Positions 22,363 to 32,119 of a stretch of DNA of 64,000 nucleotides are shown one piece after another. The stretch spans positions 39,236-103,235 of the forward strand of contig JACQBG010000039.1 of the NCBI GenBank assembly GCA_016194585.1. The letters run 5' to 3'. Position numbers and translations under genes: made by a program. Below the pieces are notes generated by a model that made no database searches, had not been told where the DNA came from, and saw nothing but the letters and a program-made list of their open reading frames with translations. The DNA is from Gemmatimonadota bacterium. GTDB lineage: Bacteria > Gemmatimonadota > Gemmatimonadetes > Gemmatimonadales > Gemmatimonadaceae. The first letter of the stretch is position 1. Each line of letters starts with the position of its first letter.

Positions 22363-23696
22363 CCCTTCTTGGCGGGCGCGGACGCGTCCTTCGCGTCGCC
22401 CTTCGCGTCGCCCTTCGCGTTCCCTTTCGCCTCGGTCGGTGCGGCGCCGCGCGCCCCGCGGCCGACCCGTCCCCCTTCACCGGGCGCGCGCAACTCCACG
22501 GGGGCGCCCGGCGACAGACGCGACTGTCCCGTCGTCACCACCCGCTCCCCCTCGCTCACGCCGCTCGTCACGATCGTGAGCGGACCGGCCGTGCGCTCGA
22601 CCGTCACCGGCCGCTCGCGTGCCGCGTTGCTGCTGTCCACCACCCACACGTAGGCGCCGCGCTGCCCCGTCACCACCGCCTCGGCCGGGACGACGATCGC
22701 GTTCTCCTCCACGTACAGCTGGAGCGTCGTGGTGACGAACTGCCCCGCCCACAAGGTGCCGGCCGCGTTCGGGAACGTCGCCTTCAACTGCACCGTGCCG
22801 GTCGTCGTGTCGACCGCGTTGTCGATGAAGTACAGCTTGCCGTACGAATTCGGGTCGGCGTCCGCCTTGCCGCCGGGCGCCTCGACGGCGCGCGCACGGC
22901 TGGCCGCGTCCCCATCGCCGCGCCGCGCCGTGTCGGGCGCCGGCGCCGCCTGCGCGGTGGCCGTGCTCGGTCCCGCCACCACCGGCAGCTCCTGCGACTT
23001 GCCGTAGGTGAGGATGTTGCGAAGCTCCGACGACGGCGCCGCGAACCGCACGAGGATCGGCTTCACCTGGTTGATGACGACGAGCGGCGTGCCGCCCCCC
23101 GCCCGCACGAGGTTCCCCTCGCGCACGAGCAGCGCGCCCGTGCGCCCCGCGATGGGCGCGCGGATGGTCGTATTGTCGAGGTTGAACTTGGCCGTCTTCA
23201 GCGCGGCCGAGTCGGCGCCGACGATGGCCGCGGTCGACTGCGCCGTGGCGCGCATCTGGTCGGCCTGTTCGCGCGTGACGACCCCACCCGACACGAGCGC
23301 GTTGTAGCGCTCGAACTGCGCCCGCGCATTGTCGGCGGTCGCCTTGTCGCGCGCCAGCACCGACAGCGCCTGCTGGTACGCGGCTTCATAGGGGCGCGCG
23401 TCGATGCGGAAGAGCAGCTGCCCCTTGGCCACGTCCTGACCTTCGCGGAAGGCGACCTCGGTCACGAGCCCGTCGACCTGCGCCGCGACCGTCGCGCTCT
23501 GCAGGGGCGTGACGATGCCGTTGGCCACGATCGTGTACGGCACCGAGGCGCGCCGCACCTGGTCGAGCGTCACGGTCACGGCCGGGCGACCGGCTTTCGG
23601 CGGTGCCTTCGAACCGCACGCGCCGGCCAGCCACGCGAGGGCGAGGAGTGCTGCCTGCAGTCCGCGCCGTCCGGCGCGCGGCGTTGGGGTCCACAT
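22359..23696 (-). CDS. RND periplasmic adaptor (MdtA-like), lipoprotein
   Basis: LAWLAGAC lipobox; NGIVTPLQSATVAAQVDGLV; TIRAPIAGRTGALLVREGNLV. Confidence 0.92.
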   Translation of the reverse strand: MWTPTPRAGRRGLQAALLALAWLAGACGSKAPPKAGRPAVTVTLDQVRRASVPYTIVANGIVTPLQSATVAAQVDGLVTEVAFREGQDVAKGQLLFRIDARPYEAAYQQALSVLARDKATADNARAQFERYNALVSGGVVTREQADQMRATAQSTAAIVGADSAALKTAKFNLDNTTIRAPIAGRTGALLVREGNLVRAGGGTPLVVINQVKPILVRFAAPSSELRNILTYGKSQELPVVAGPSTATAQAAPAPDTARRGDGDAASRARAVEAPGGKADADPNSYGKLYFIDNAVDTTTGTVQLKATFPNAAGTLWAGQFVTTTLQLYVEENAIVVPAEAVVTGQRGAYVWVVDSSNAARERPVTVERTAGPLTIVTSGVSEGERVVTTGQSRLSPGAPVELRAPGEGGRVGRGARGAAPTEAKGNAKGDAKGDAKDASAPAKKG

Positions 23697-23883
23697 CGTG
23701 TTCACGTCCAGGACGGTCGGGGGAAATGAAGAACGGGTGACGTCCAGCGAGCCCACGGCGCCTGCCGCGTCACCCACATGTCCAATACGCCGAAGGGGTC
23801 CAAATCGCTTGCGCGACCGGACCCCCTTCGGATCGATATCGCGTTCGCCGCCCCGAGGCCTGCGTCGGCCGGGCGCCCGGCGC

Positions 23884-25047
23884 TCAGTTCATCAGCGCCG
23901 TCTCGTATTCGGAGGTCGCCGACTCCATCCGCGGCAGGCGCAGACCCAGCAGATCCATCTGCATCAGCAGCCACGCCATCGCGTACCCCACCGGCTCGAT
24001 GCTCGCCAGGCAGAGGCCGAAGACGATCACGCGCAGCGCGCTCACCCGCGACTGCACGATCCAGATCGACACCCCGGCCGCGGCGATGACGAACGACGGG
24101 TGCTCGGCCTGGTGGTTGAAGATCACGACGAACACGAGCAGCGACGCCAGGAACAGCTCCCGGAACTTGCGCTCCCCCCACTGGTGCGGGCGCAGCGCGA
24201 CGGGGAGCATCAGGAGGCCGGCGCCGAAGAGCTGCATCGGCCAATTCTGGAACGGCTCGTGCAGCGCGACGCGCGCCAGCCGCATCACCGAATCACCGAA
24301 GAGCAGGTCGCCGGCGTCGGTCGAGAGCATCGTGCGCCAGCTCGCGAACTGGGCGAGCAGGGTCTCCGGCGGCGTCACGAGCAGCGGCAGGGCGAGTCCG
24401 ATGAGGAGCGCCGCCGCCAGCAGGCTGCCGAAGCGCCAGCGCCGGGGCGTGAAGAGCGCGAACGACGCGGCGGCGATCGGGAAGATCTTGAACAGGGTGC
24501 CGGCAGCGACGGTCGCCGCGCCCGCCGTGAGCCGGCCCCCCTCGATGAACACGAACGCGCCGATGATGATCGCCGCCATGATGCCGTTGCTGCTCGAACT
24601 CTGCATCGAGTGGAACAGCGCCGGATACGTCAACCAGAGCGCGATCGTGGAGTCGGGGCGCGGGAGGAGCCGGTCCATCACCTTCACGAGCGCGAAGGCG
24701 TTGAACAGGTTCCAGAGCAGCAGTCCGACGGGCAGCGACCAGACGGCGAACGGAGCGAGCAACAGCGCCGCCGTCGGGCTGTACTTGAAGCGGTCCTGCG
24801 GCTCCGCCCCCTGCTCCGACGGGTAGAGGGCGTACAGATCGCGTCCTTCCACCAGATGGTGGAACGACTGCCGGAAGATCGGGAATGTGGTGTGGTGCGT
24901 CTCAAAGCCACGCTGCAGCGTCAGGCCCACGGCCGTCGCAGCGAGGACAATGAAGAACCACCGTCGAACGACGCGTTCGCGCGCATCGTCGGCATCCGCC
25001 CGCGCCACATCGCGAAGGCCCGCAGCCGTCATCATTCGAGACAGCAT
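23884..25047 (-). CDS. GT87/DUF2029 family integral membrane glycosyltransferase
   Basis: Multi-TM; FPIFRQSFHHLVEGRDLYALYPSEQGAEPQDRFKYSPTAALLLAPF. Confidence 0.75.
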   Translation of the reverse strand: MLSRMMTAAGLRDVARADADDARERVVRRWFFIVLAATAVGLTLQRGFETHHTTFPIFRQSFHHLVEGRDLYALYPSEQGAEPQDRFKYSPTAALLLAPFAVWSLPVGLLLWNLFNAFALVKVMDRLLPRPDSTIALWLTYPALFHSMQSSSSNGIMAAIIIGAFVFIEGGRLTAGAATVAAGTLFKIFPIAAASFALFTPRRWRFGSLLAAALLIGLALPLLVTPPETLLAQFASWRTMLSTDAGDLLFGDSVMRLARVALHEPFQNWPMQLFGAGLLMLPVALRPHQWGERKFRELFLASLLVFVVIFNHQAEHPSFVIAAAGVSIWIVQSRVSALRVIVFGLCLASIEPVGYAMAWLLMQMDLLGLRLPRMESATSEYETALMN

Positions 25048-25243
25048 CTATAGAGAGGAGGTGTGTGCGGGCGACGTCCCGGGGACGGTCTGCCCGTGGG
25101 CGACGCTACACGTGGAACGAAGTGGGGGCTTCGTTTCCCTCAGCACTTAATTGTAATGGGTCCCGTCTCGATTCCAAGGGGGGATGGTCCAGCGGACAGG
25201 CGTTCGACCGCGTAGTCCTGGCAGTCCCTCCCCCACCCCTCCC

Positions 25244-26124
25244 ATGCTGTTCGGCGAAGTCCTCCGCGTCTCGCTCGCCGCCCTCCGCGCCGACCGGCTG
25301 CGGTCGCTCCTCACGATGCTCGGCACCACGGTGCTCCAGGTCAACCCGCTGCAGGTCCATCAGGCGGGAGTGGCCACCACTACGATCGTGAAGCTCACGA
25401 CGCAGGACGCCGAGATGATCCTCGACCGCTCCCCGAACGTCGTCGCCGTGAGCCCGCAGCAGGACCGCGACCTGCGGGTCGTTGGGCGCAACCGGAACAC
25501 GAAGGTGCAGGCCACCGGCGCGAAGCCGAACTTCCTCGACGTGCGCGCGTTCCAGATCGAGTCGGGACGAATGTTCGCGGCCGCCCACGCGGAGCAGCTC
25601 CTCGGCGAGCAGATCCGCATCGCCGGGCGGGCCTTCACCGTCATCGGCGCGCTCAAGGCGAAGGGGGCGACCGGGTTCGGCGACGGGGACGCACAGATCC
25701 TCATCCCGTTCCAGACGGGGCGCTCCGACACTTTCGGGACCGGCTGAACACGGTGGGCGAGACGGCCGCGACGTTCGGGTTGCTGTTCGCCGGCATCGCC
25801 GCCGTCCCGCGGCTCGTCAGCGGCATCGGCATCATGAACATCATGCTCGTGTCGGTCACCGAATCCACGCGCGAGATCGGCATCCGCGAGGCATTCCTCG
25901 CGACCCGCGCGAACATCATGCTGCAGTTCCTCACCGAGTCCGTGGTGCGGTGCCTGCGCGGCGGCGCCCTCGGCATCGGCCGGCGGCGAGCACCGGCTGC
26001 ACGCGCACGCCGCGACCCCGACGACCTGGCGATCATCCCCTTCCGCGCCGTCAACGCGCGGCGTCGAGCCCCGATTCCAGCCCTCGCGCCCCGATTGGCG
26101 AAAACGGTGTGCGGGGACAGATAA
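25244..26124 (+). pseudogene. Decayed MacB-type FtsX permease
   Basis: MLFGEVLRVSLAALRADRLRSLLTMLG then LNTVGETAATFGLLFAGIAAVPRLVSGIGIMNIMLVSVTESTREIGIREAFLATRANIMLQFLTESVV in another frame; expected segments missing. Confidence 0.8.
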
Positions 26125-26173
26125 TTGGGACCATGGTCCGCCCCCGCCACTCCGCGCCTCACCGCCCCGCCGC

Positions 26174-28897
26174 GTGATCCTCGAACCACACACCGTCGTC
26201 ATCCTGAACGCGCTCGGCGCGCTCGTGCTCGGCGTCGGGCTGCTGGCCGTGGCCCGGGACTCCCTGCAGCAGGTGCGCGGTCTCCGGCGCTGGGCCGCCG
26301 GCAACTTCGCGTTCGCCGCCGGGTGGATGCTGCTCGGCAGCAAGGGCACGTTGCCCGTGCTGATCGCCGCGATCGGCGGGGCGACGCTGCTCGTGCTCGC
26401 GCTCGCGCTGTACGCGCACGCGATCCGCGAGTTCCGCGGGGTGCCGGTGCGCGCGCCCCTCCTCTACGCTCCGGTCGCGGCGACGTTCGCGGTGATGTGG
26501 TGGTACGGCGCGGTGACCCAGAACATCGCGCTCCGGTCGGCCGTGATCGCCGGCTCCTCGATGCTGCTGACCGCCGCGAGCGCGCACCTCCTGTTGTTCG
26601 CCAAACCGCGCGAACGGTCGGCGAGCCACCGGTTCACGGGGATCCTGTTCCTGCTGTCGAGCACGGTACTGGCGCTGCGCATGGCGTTCTTCTTCGCGTA
26701 TCCGGAGTCGGCGGGACAGAACGCGCTCGAGCCCAACGCGATCTCCGATCCGTCGTTCCTCGCGTTCTTCGTGATCGTCATCGGCCTCTCGTTCGGCTTC
26801 GTGCTGATGTGCAACGACCGGTACAACGCCGAGGTGCGGCGGCTCGCGCTGGTGGCCCAGCGGATGGGCGCCGCCGTGCTGGCGACCGGCGCCGACGGCC
26901 GCATCGAATGGGTGAACCCGGCGTTCGAGGCGCTCTCCGGGCGGACGGCCAGCGACCTCGTCGGCCTCGAGCCTGGCGACGTGCTCCCCGCGCTGCGCGC
27001 CGACGCGCCGGTCGGCGGCGCCATCGCCGACGCGGTGACGGGCCGCGTGCCCTTCGAGGGCGAGTTCGCGCAGGACCTCGCCGACGGCTCGTCGCGCTGG
27101 TACCACGTGCACATCGACCCGCTCGTCGACGCGCGGGGCGCGCTCGAGCGCGTCATCGCGCTGCTCACCGACGTCACCGAGCGCAAGGCGAACGAGTTCG
27201 GGCTCGTCAAGGCGCGCGACCAGGCGGAAGCGGCGGCGCGCGCGAAGAGCGACTTCCTCGCGATGATGTCGCACGAGATCCGCACGCCGATGAACGGCGT
27301 GCTCGGCATGACGAGCCTCCTCGCGGGCACCGCGCTCACGCCCGAGCAGCAGGATTACGTGGACGCCACGCGCCGCTCCGCCCAACTCCTGCTCGGCGTC
27401 ATCAACGACATCCTCGACTTCTCGAAGGTCGACGCCGGCAAACTGGTCATCGAGCCGATCCCGTTCGACGTGCACGCGGCGGTCGCCGACGTCGCCGAGT
27501 TGCTGGCGCCACGCGCCGTCGAGAAGGGGCTGCGGCTCACGGTGCGCATCTCCCCCGACGCGCCGCGCCGCGTGATCGGCGACCCCGGCCGCATCCGTCA
27601 GGTGCTCCTGAACCTCCTCGGGAACGCGGTGAAGTTCACCGACAGCGGGTTCGTCGCCGTCGTCGTCGAGCCGGTGGCGGGCGCCGCCGCGCCATCGCTG
27701 CGCTTCGAGGTGAACGACTCGGGCATCGGCATCGCCGAGCCGACCCTGCGCACGCTGTTCCAGCCGTTCGTGCAAGCCGACGCGAGCACGACGCGCCGGT
27801 TCGGCGGCACGGGACTCGGCCTCTCCATCACCAAGCGTCTCGTCGAGCTCATGGGCGGCGCGGTCGGCGTGCAGAGCACGGAGCGAGTCGGCTCCACCTT
27901 CTGGTTCGAGCTTCCGCTCCCGGTCGATCCGAGCCCGATGCCGCAGCCGGTGCCCGCCGCGTCGCTGCAGGGGGTGACGGCGCTCGTCGTCGACGACGTG
28001 GAGATCAACGTCCGCGTGATGACGGAATGGATGCGCGAGTGGGGGATGCGCGTGCATACGGCGGCGGACGGCACCTCCGCGCTGAAGCGCCTGCGGGAGC
28101 AGCAGGCCGCGGGCGACGCCGTGCGCGTGGTCGTGGTCGACAGCCTGATGCCGGGCATCGACGGCGAGAAGCTCGGCCGCGCGATCCGCGGCGACCGCAT
28201 GCTCGAGGGCATCGGGCTCGTGCTCGCGACCTCGGGTCCCGAACGCGGCGACGCCGAACGCTTCCACAAGGCGGGCTTCGACGGCTACCTCACCAAGCCC
28301 CTGCGCATGGACACGCTGAAGGGCGTGCTCGAGATCGTCATCGCGCGAACGCCCGACCAGCAGACCCGGCTCCCGATCGTCACGCGGCACGTCCTGCTCG
28401 AGATGCACAACGCCGCCGGACGGGGGCGCGCGGTGACCGCCGACAGCGTCTTCGAGCCGGCCACGGGCGACCGGGCAATATCGGCCGGGAGCGAAGCCAC
28501 TGGCGGCGCCGCGCGCGCCGCGGGCAAGCCGCTCGTGCTCGTCGTCGAGGACAACATCGTCAACCAGATCGTCGCCACGAAGCTGCTCGAGCACCTCGGC
28601 TGCGAGGTGGAGATCGGCAAGGACGGCGTCGAGGCGGTGGAGAAGTCGGCGGCGCGGCGGTTCGACGTGGTCTTCATGGACATGCAGATGCCGCGGCTCG
28701 ACGGCCTCGAGGCGACGCGGCGCATCCGCGCCCGCGGCGGCGCCGACGCGACGATGCCGATCGTCGCGATGACGGCGAACGCGATGCCCGGCGACCGCGA
28801 GCGGTGCATCGAGGCCGGGATGAACGACTACGTGTCGAAGCCGATCACGCGAGAGGATCTCGCCGACGTGCTCGCCCGCGTCGACGTACGCCGGTGA
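26174..28897 (+). CDS. Hybrid sensor histidine kinase (TM sensor-PAS-HisKA-HATPase-REC-REC)
   Basis: MMSHEIRTPMNGVLGM; GNAVKFT; GTGLGLSITKRLVELMGG; two receiver domains (VVVVDSLMPG, VVFMDMQMPRLDG). Confidence 0.93.
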   Translation: MILEPHTVVILNALGALVLGVGLLAVARDSLQQVRGLRRWAAGNFAFAAGWMLLGSKGTLPVLIAAIGGATLLVLALALYAHAIREFRGVPVRAPLLYAPVAATFAVMWWYGAVTQNIALRSAVIAGSSMLLTAASAHLLLFAKPRERSASHRFTGILFLLSSTVLALRMAFFFAYPESAGQNALEPNAISDPSFLAFFVIVIGLSFGFVLMCNDRYNAEVRRLALVAQRMGAAVLATGADGRIEWVNPAFEALSGRTASDLVGLEPGDVLPALRADAPVGGAIADAVTGRVPFEGEFAQDLADGSSRWYHVHIDPLVDARGALERVIALLTDVTERKANEFGLVKARDQAEAAARAKSDFLAMMSHEIRTPMNGVLGMTSLLAGTALTPEQQDYVDATRRSAQLLLGVINDILDFSKVDAGKLVIEPIPFDVHAAVADVAELLAPRAVEKGLRLTVRISPDAPRRVIGDPGRIRQVLLNLLGNAVKFTDSGFVAVVVEPVAGAAAPSLRFEVNDSGIGIAEPTLRTLFQPFVQADASTTRRFGGTGLGLSITKRLVELMGGAVGVQSTERVGSTFWFELPLPVDPSPMPQPVPAASLQGVTALVVDDVEINVRVMTEWMREWGMRVHTAADGTSALKRLREQQAAGDAVRVVVVDSLMPGIDGEKLGRAIRGDRMLEGIGLVLATSGPERGDAERFHKAGFDGYLTKPLRMDTLKGVLEIVIARTPDQQTRLPIVTRHVLLEMHNAAGRGRAVTADSVFEPATGDRAISAGSEATGGAARAAGKPLVLVVEDNIVNQIVATKLLEHLGCEVEIGKDGVEAVEKSAARRFDVVFMDMQMPRLDGLEATRRIRARGGADATMPIVAMTANAMPGDRERCIEAGMNDYVSKPITREDLADVLARVDVRR

Positions 28898-28910
28898 CCC
28901 GCACCGCGCG

Positions 28911-29459
28911 CTAGCCCGCGCCGCGCGTCGCCGGCTGCCGGCCCGCCGACCGCCCGGCGCCGTGCCCCGCGTCCTCCGGCAGGTGCCGCGTCGCCTCCTC
29001 GGGCCGCAGGCGCACTTCGTCGTCGGTCGTCTGTCCGAAATCCGCGTACGCCGCGCCCACGGCGTGGACCTCGGGCGGCACGGTGAGGCACATGCAGACA
29101 TCGGCCGCCGAGGTCGACGCGGCACACGCCTGCTCCGACGCGACCGGGACGGCCACGACGATGCTCCGGGGTCGATGGGCCCGCAGCGCCTCGACGGCGG
29201 CCTGCATCGTCGCGCCGGTGGCCATGCCGTCATCGACCATGATCACGACGCTCCCCTGCACCTCGAGCGGCGGCCGCTCGCCGCGATACAACACGTCGAG
29301 CGGCGCGCCGAGCGCATGCGCCACCTCGTAGGCGACGGGCACGCTACCGCGCGCCAAGCCGAAGACGAGCCCGCCCGGCACGCCGGTGTACGAACGGAGT
29401 CGCGCGGCGAGCTGACGCCCGGCATCGCGGCGATCGAGGAAGCGTCGTGGCACGGTCAC
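28911..29459 (-). CDS. Phosphoribosyltransferase family protein, compact form
   Basis: FLDRRDAGRQLAARL...LGAPLDVLYRGERPPLEVQGSVVIMVDDGMATGATMQAA; GTG start suggested at 29459. Confidence 0.75.
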   Translation of the reverse strand: MTVPRRFLDRRDAGRQLAARLRSYTGVPGGLVFGLARGSVPVAYEVAHALGAPLDVLYRGERPPLEVQGSVVIMVDDGMATGATMQAAVEALRAHRPRSIVVAVPVASEQACAASTSAADVCMCLTVPPEVHAVGAAYADFGQTTDDEVRLRPEEATRHLPEDAGHGAGRSAGRQPATRGAG

Positions 29460-29618
29460 CTCAAGTGACGTCCCGACTCCACGTCGCGACGTCACGTCGC
29501 GTGCGTCTGTCGGGCGTTGCCTGATGGCGAGTCGCAGTGTGGCGCACAAGCGTGGAACAGCGCAGGAGAGTCCATGCTCCGGCCACACGGCGATGGGTTA
29601 CCTCGCCTGGAGGTGTGC

Positions 29619-30755
29619 ATGTCGGTACCACTCGACGTCCTCGACTTCGTGAAGGCGCATCGTGTCGAACGCACGCTCAGCGCCTACCTCGATGGCAGCA
29701 CCACCGATCCCGCGGAGCGCCGGCATTGGCGCGTCGAGCTGAAGCAGGAGATCACGCGTCTGCGTGACGCGCTCGCGGGCGCCACGCGCGCGGAACGCGA
29801 CCAGTTCGAAGGCTGTGTGTCCCGCTTGCTCGAGCGCGTGCCGCCGGGCGAGCAGATGCCCGGGACGCCAGGCTGGGTGTGTTTCTGCAGCGCGAGTGGC
29901 GACGTGCACACGGAAGCACTGCCGACGCGCACGACCACGCTCGTCGTCTGGCGCGACGGGCCGTTCGTCGTGCCGCTGCTCTCCGCCGACGTCGCGGATC
30001 ACGCCGTGCTCGCGATCGTCGACTGGAACGGCGCCGGTCTCTGGCGGCTCGCCGACGGCCGCCTCGCGCACGGCGCGTCGGTCACGACGGACGCGCACAT
30101 CGACGTCGGACCGCACATGGGCGATGCGCCGCGCCGCGGATTCCACGGCGGCACGCGGGGCAACACGCAGACGGACGAGGCGCAGCGCCAGCTGCGCGAG
30201 GCGCGCGCGCGGATGATCGACGCCACCGCGCACCGCATCGCGTCGATGGCGAACGGCGACGTGTGCGTGGTGGTCGGCGGCGCGGCCGAGGCCGCGGCGG
30301 CACTCGTGAAGGCGCTCCCGCAGGGGCTCGCGGTCCGCACCGTCGTCGCCCCGGACCTGCGCGTGCAGTCGCCGAACGGCGAGGTCGTGCGCCTCGCGCG
30401 CGCGACGCTCGCCCGGCTGAACGAGCATCGCCAGGCGCAGCGACTCGACGAGTGGCAGCGGCTCGCGCATCGTGGCGGCCACGCCGCGTTCGGTCTCGAG
30501 TCGATCGCCGCGGCCGCGATCGCCGGCGCCGTCGAGCGGATCGTCGTCTCGCGCCGGCTGTGCGCGGACGACCCCGATCGCGTGGAGGACATCGTGCAGC
30601 TCGCCCTGATCGACGGCGCCCGCGTGGAGACGGCGGGCGACGCGCTCTCCGAGCGGCTCGACGCCGAAGCGGGCGGCATCGCCGCGGAGCTGCGCTTCGT
30701 ACCGGCCGCCGTCGGCGACGACGCCGCCGCGCCCCGGGCGCTCGTCCATCGCTGA
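29619..30755 (+). CDS. baeRF-type (bacterial archaeo-eukaryotic release factor-like) protein
   Basis: LDVLDFVKAHRVERTLSAYLDGSTTDPAERRHWRVELKQEI...DGARVETAGDALSERLDAEAGGIAAELRF. Confidence 0.65.
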   Translation: MSVPLDVLDFVKAHRVERTLSAYLDGSTTDPAERRHWRVELKQEITRLRDALAGATRAERDQFEGCVSRLLERVPPGEQMPGTPGWVCFCSASGDVHTEALPTRTTTLVVWRDGPFVVPLLSADVADHAVLAIVDWNGAGLWRLADGRLAHGASVTTDAHIDVGPHMGDAPRRGFHGGTRGNTQTDEAQRQLREARARMIDATAHRIASMANGDVCVVVGGAAEAAAALVKALPQGLAVRTVVAPDLRVQSPNGEVVRLARATLARLNEHRQAQRLDEWQRLAHRGGHAAFGLESIAAAAIAGAVERIVVSRRLCADDPDRVEDIVQLALIDGARVETAGDALSERLDAEAGGIAAELRFVPAAVGDDAAAPRALVHR

Positions 30756-30794
30756 CGACGCGCCGCACGCGCGTCGCGAGCGCGGCGCGGTCGC

Positions 30795-31583
30795 TTAGAG
30801 CAGCGACCGCACCGCGCCGCCGTCGACGCAGATCGCCTGACCGGTGACGAAGCCGGCACGGTCGGAGGCGAGGAACGCGATGACCGCCGCGAGCTCGTCG
30901 GGGCGGCCGAGCCGCTTGGCCGGCGTCTCGGCGCGCCAGCCGTCGTAGATCGACTCCCTCGTGGCGCCCGTGCGCTTCGTCGTGGCCTCGGCGAGCGCTT
31001 CGAGGCGTTCAGTCTCGGTATAGCCCGGGAGCACGGTGTTCACCGTCACGCCGTCGGCCGCCACCTCGTCGGCCAGTGTGCGATAGTAGCCCGTGACCGC
31101 GGCGCGCATCGCATTCGAGAGCACGAGCGAGGGCACCGGCCGCTTCACGGCGAACGACGTGATGCCGACGACGCGTCCCCATCGGCGCTCGCGCATCCCC
31201 GGCACGAACGCACGCGTGAGCTCCACGGCGCTGCGCAGCAGCAGGTCCGACGCGCGCTGCCAGGCCGCCCAGTCGTGGCCGGTGGCCGAGCCCGTCGGCG
31301 GGCCGCCGGTGTTGGTGATGAGCACGTCGGCACGGCCGAAGCGCCCCATCGTGCCGCCGATGGCGAGCTCGAGGCCGGCGGTGGTGCTGAGGTCGGCGAC
31401 GATCGGCAGCACGGTCGTCTCGTGGCGCGCGAGGCGCGCCACCGCGCGCGCGAGCGAGTCGGCGTCACGCGACACGATCGCGAGCGACGCGCCCTCCTCG
31501 GCGAGCGCCTCGGCCGTGGCGAAGCCGATGCCGCGGCTCGCCCCGCACACGAGGGCGACTTTGTCGCGGAGTCCGAGGTCCAC
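30795..31583 (-). CDS. SDR family oxidoreductase
   Basis: MDLGLRDKVALVCGASRGIGFATAEALAEEGA; NTGGPPTG; C-terminal GFVTGQAICVDGGAVRSLL. Confidence 0.93.
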   Translation of the reverse strand: MDLGLRDKVALVCGASRGIGFATAEALAEEGASLAIVSRDADSLARAVARLARHETTVLPIVADLSTTAGLELAIGGTMGRFGRADVLITNTGGPPTGSATGHDWAAWQRASDLLLRSAVELTRAFVPGMRERRWGRVVGITSFAVKRPVPSLVLSNAMRAAVTGYYRTLADEVAADGVTVNTVLPGYTETERLEALAEATTKRTGATRESIYDGWRAETPAKRLGRPDELAAVIAFLASDRAGFVTGQAICVDGGAVRSLL

Positions 31584-31584
31584 G

Positions 31585-31968
31585 CTACTTCTCCTTGCGA
31601 AGGTACGCGTCGCTCCCGTCGAGCCAGTCCTGGCGCGGCGGGTCGAAGACGTCGAGGTCGAGTGTGTCTTCGAGCGCCTCGGCCCGATGGCGCAGGTTGC
31701 CGGGGATCAACAGCACCTCGCCGGCGCGGACGTCGGTGTAGACGTCGCCCGGCGCGTCGGCGTGCTCGCCCAGCCAGAACCGAAGGCATCCGCTGAGGAT
31801 GTAGGTGATCTGCTCGTTGTGATGGTCGTGCGCGGGGACGACGCACCCCTTGGTGAGGAAGACCTGCGCGATCATCATCTTGTCGGTGCTGAGCAGCTTG
31901 CGCCCGAGGAGCGGCGAGAGCTGTTCGAGCGGGACGTCGTTCCACGAGTGCTTGGTGGCGGCAGGCAT
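31585..31968 (-). CDS. Cupin domain protein
   Basis: VVPAHDHHNEQITYILSGCLRFWLGE...GEVLLIPGNLRHRAEALEDT. Confidence 0.85.
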   Translation of the reverse strand: MPAATKHSWNDVPLEQLSPLLGRKLLSTDKMMIAQVFLTKGCVVPAHDHHNEQITYILSGCLRFWLGEHADAPGDVYTDVRAGEVLLIPGNLRHRAEALEDTLDLDVFDPPRQDWLDGSDAYLRKEK

Positions 31969-32119
31969 GGGCGGTTCCGATTAGGTTATGGGACGCGTGG
32001 CGGGCGACGACGGTCCGGCGCGACGGGTGGTCGCGTTCGCTCCTTGGAGAATCGTCGGTCGACGCTCCCGGCGGTAGAGGCGCCCTCGCCCCCCTTCCCT
32101 TCACCCCTCAGGACGCCCC

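Noticed and set aside
15797-22480. 2227-aa open frame on the minus strand
   Set aside because: It overlaps both RND genes in another frame and is extremely Arg/Pro/Ala/His-rich, as expected for shadow frames in high-GC DNA; the RND frames have clear family motifs.
25181-25240. Possible tRNA-like sequence (GGGGGGATGGTCCAGCGGACAGGCGTTCGACC...TCCCTCCCCC)
   Set aside because: Superficially tRNA-like start and a TTCGA word, but no proper anticodon arm or T-arm spacing; most likely chance or a remnant at best.
26174-28897. Histidine kinase plus neighbouring MacB remnant as a BceS/BceAB-type module
   Set aside because: The permease is a pseudogene without an ATPase and the kinase has its own TM/PAS sensor and two REC domains.
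30782-30812. GC hairpin (GCGGTCGCT/AGCGACCGC) at the convergent baeRF and SDR ends as a special element
   Set aside because: A 9-bp stem spanning the SDR stop codon is adequately explained as an ordinary terminator or codon-driven symmetry.
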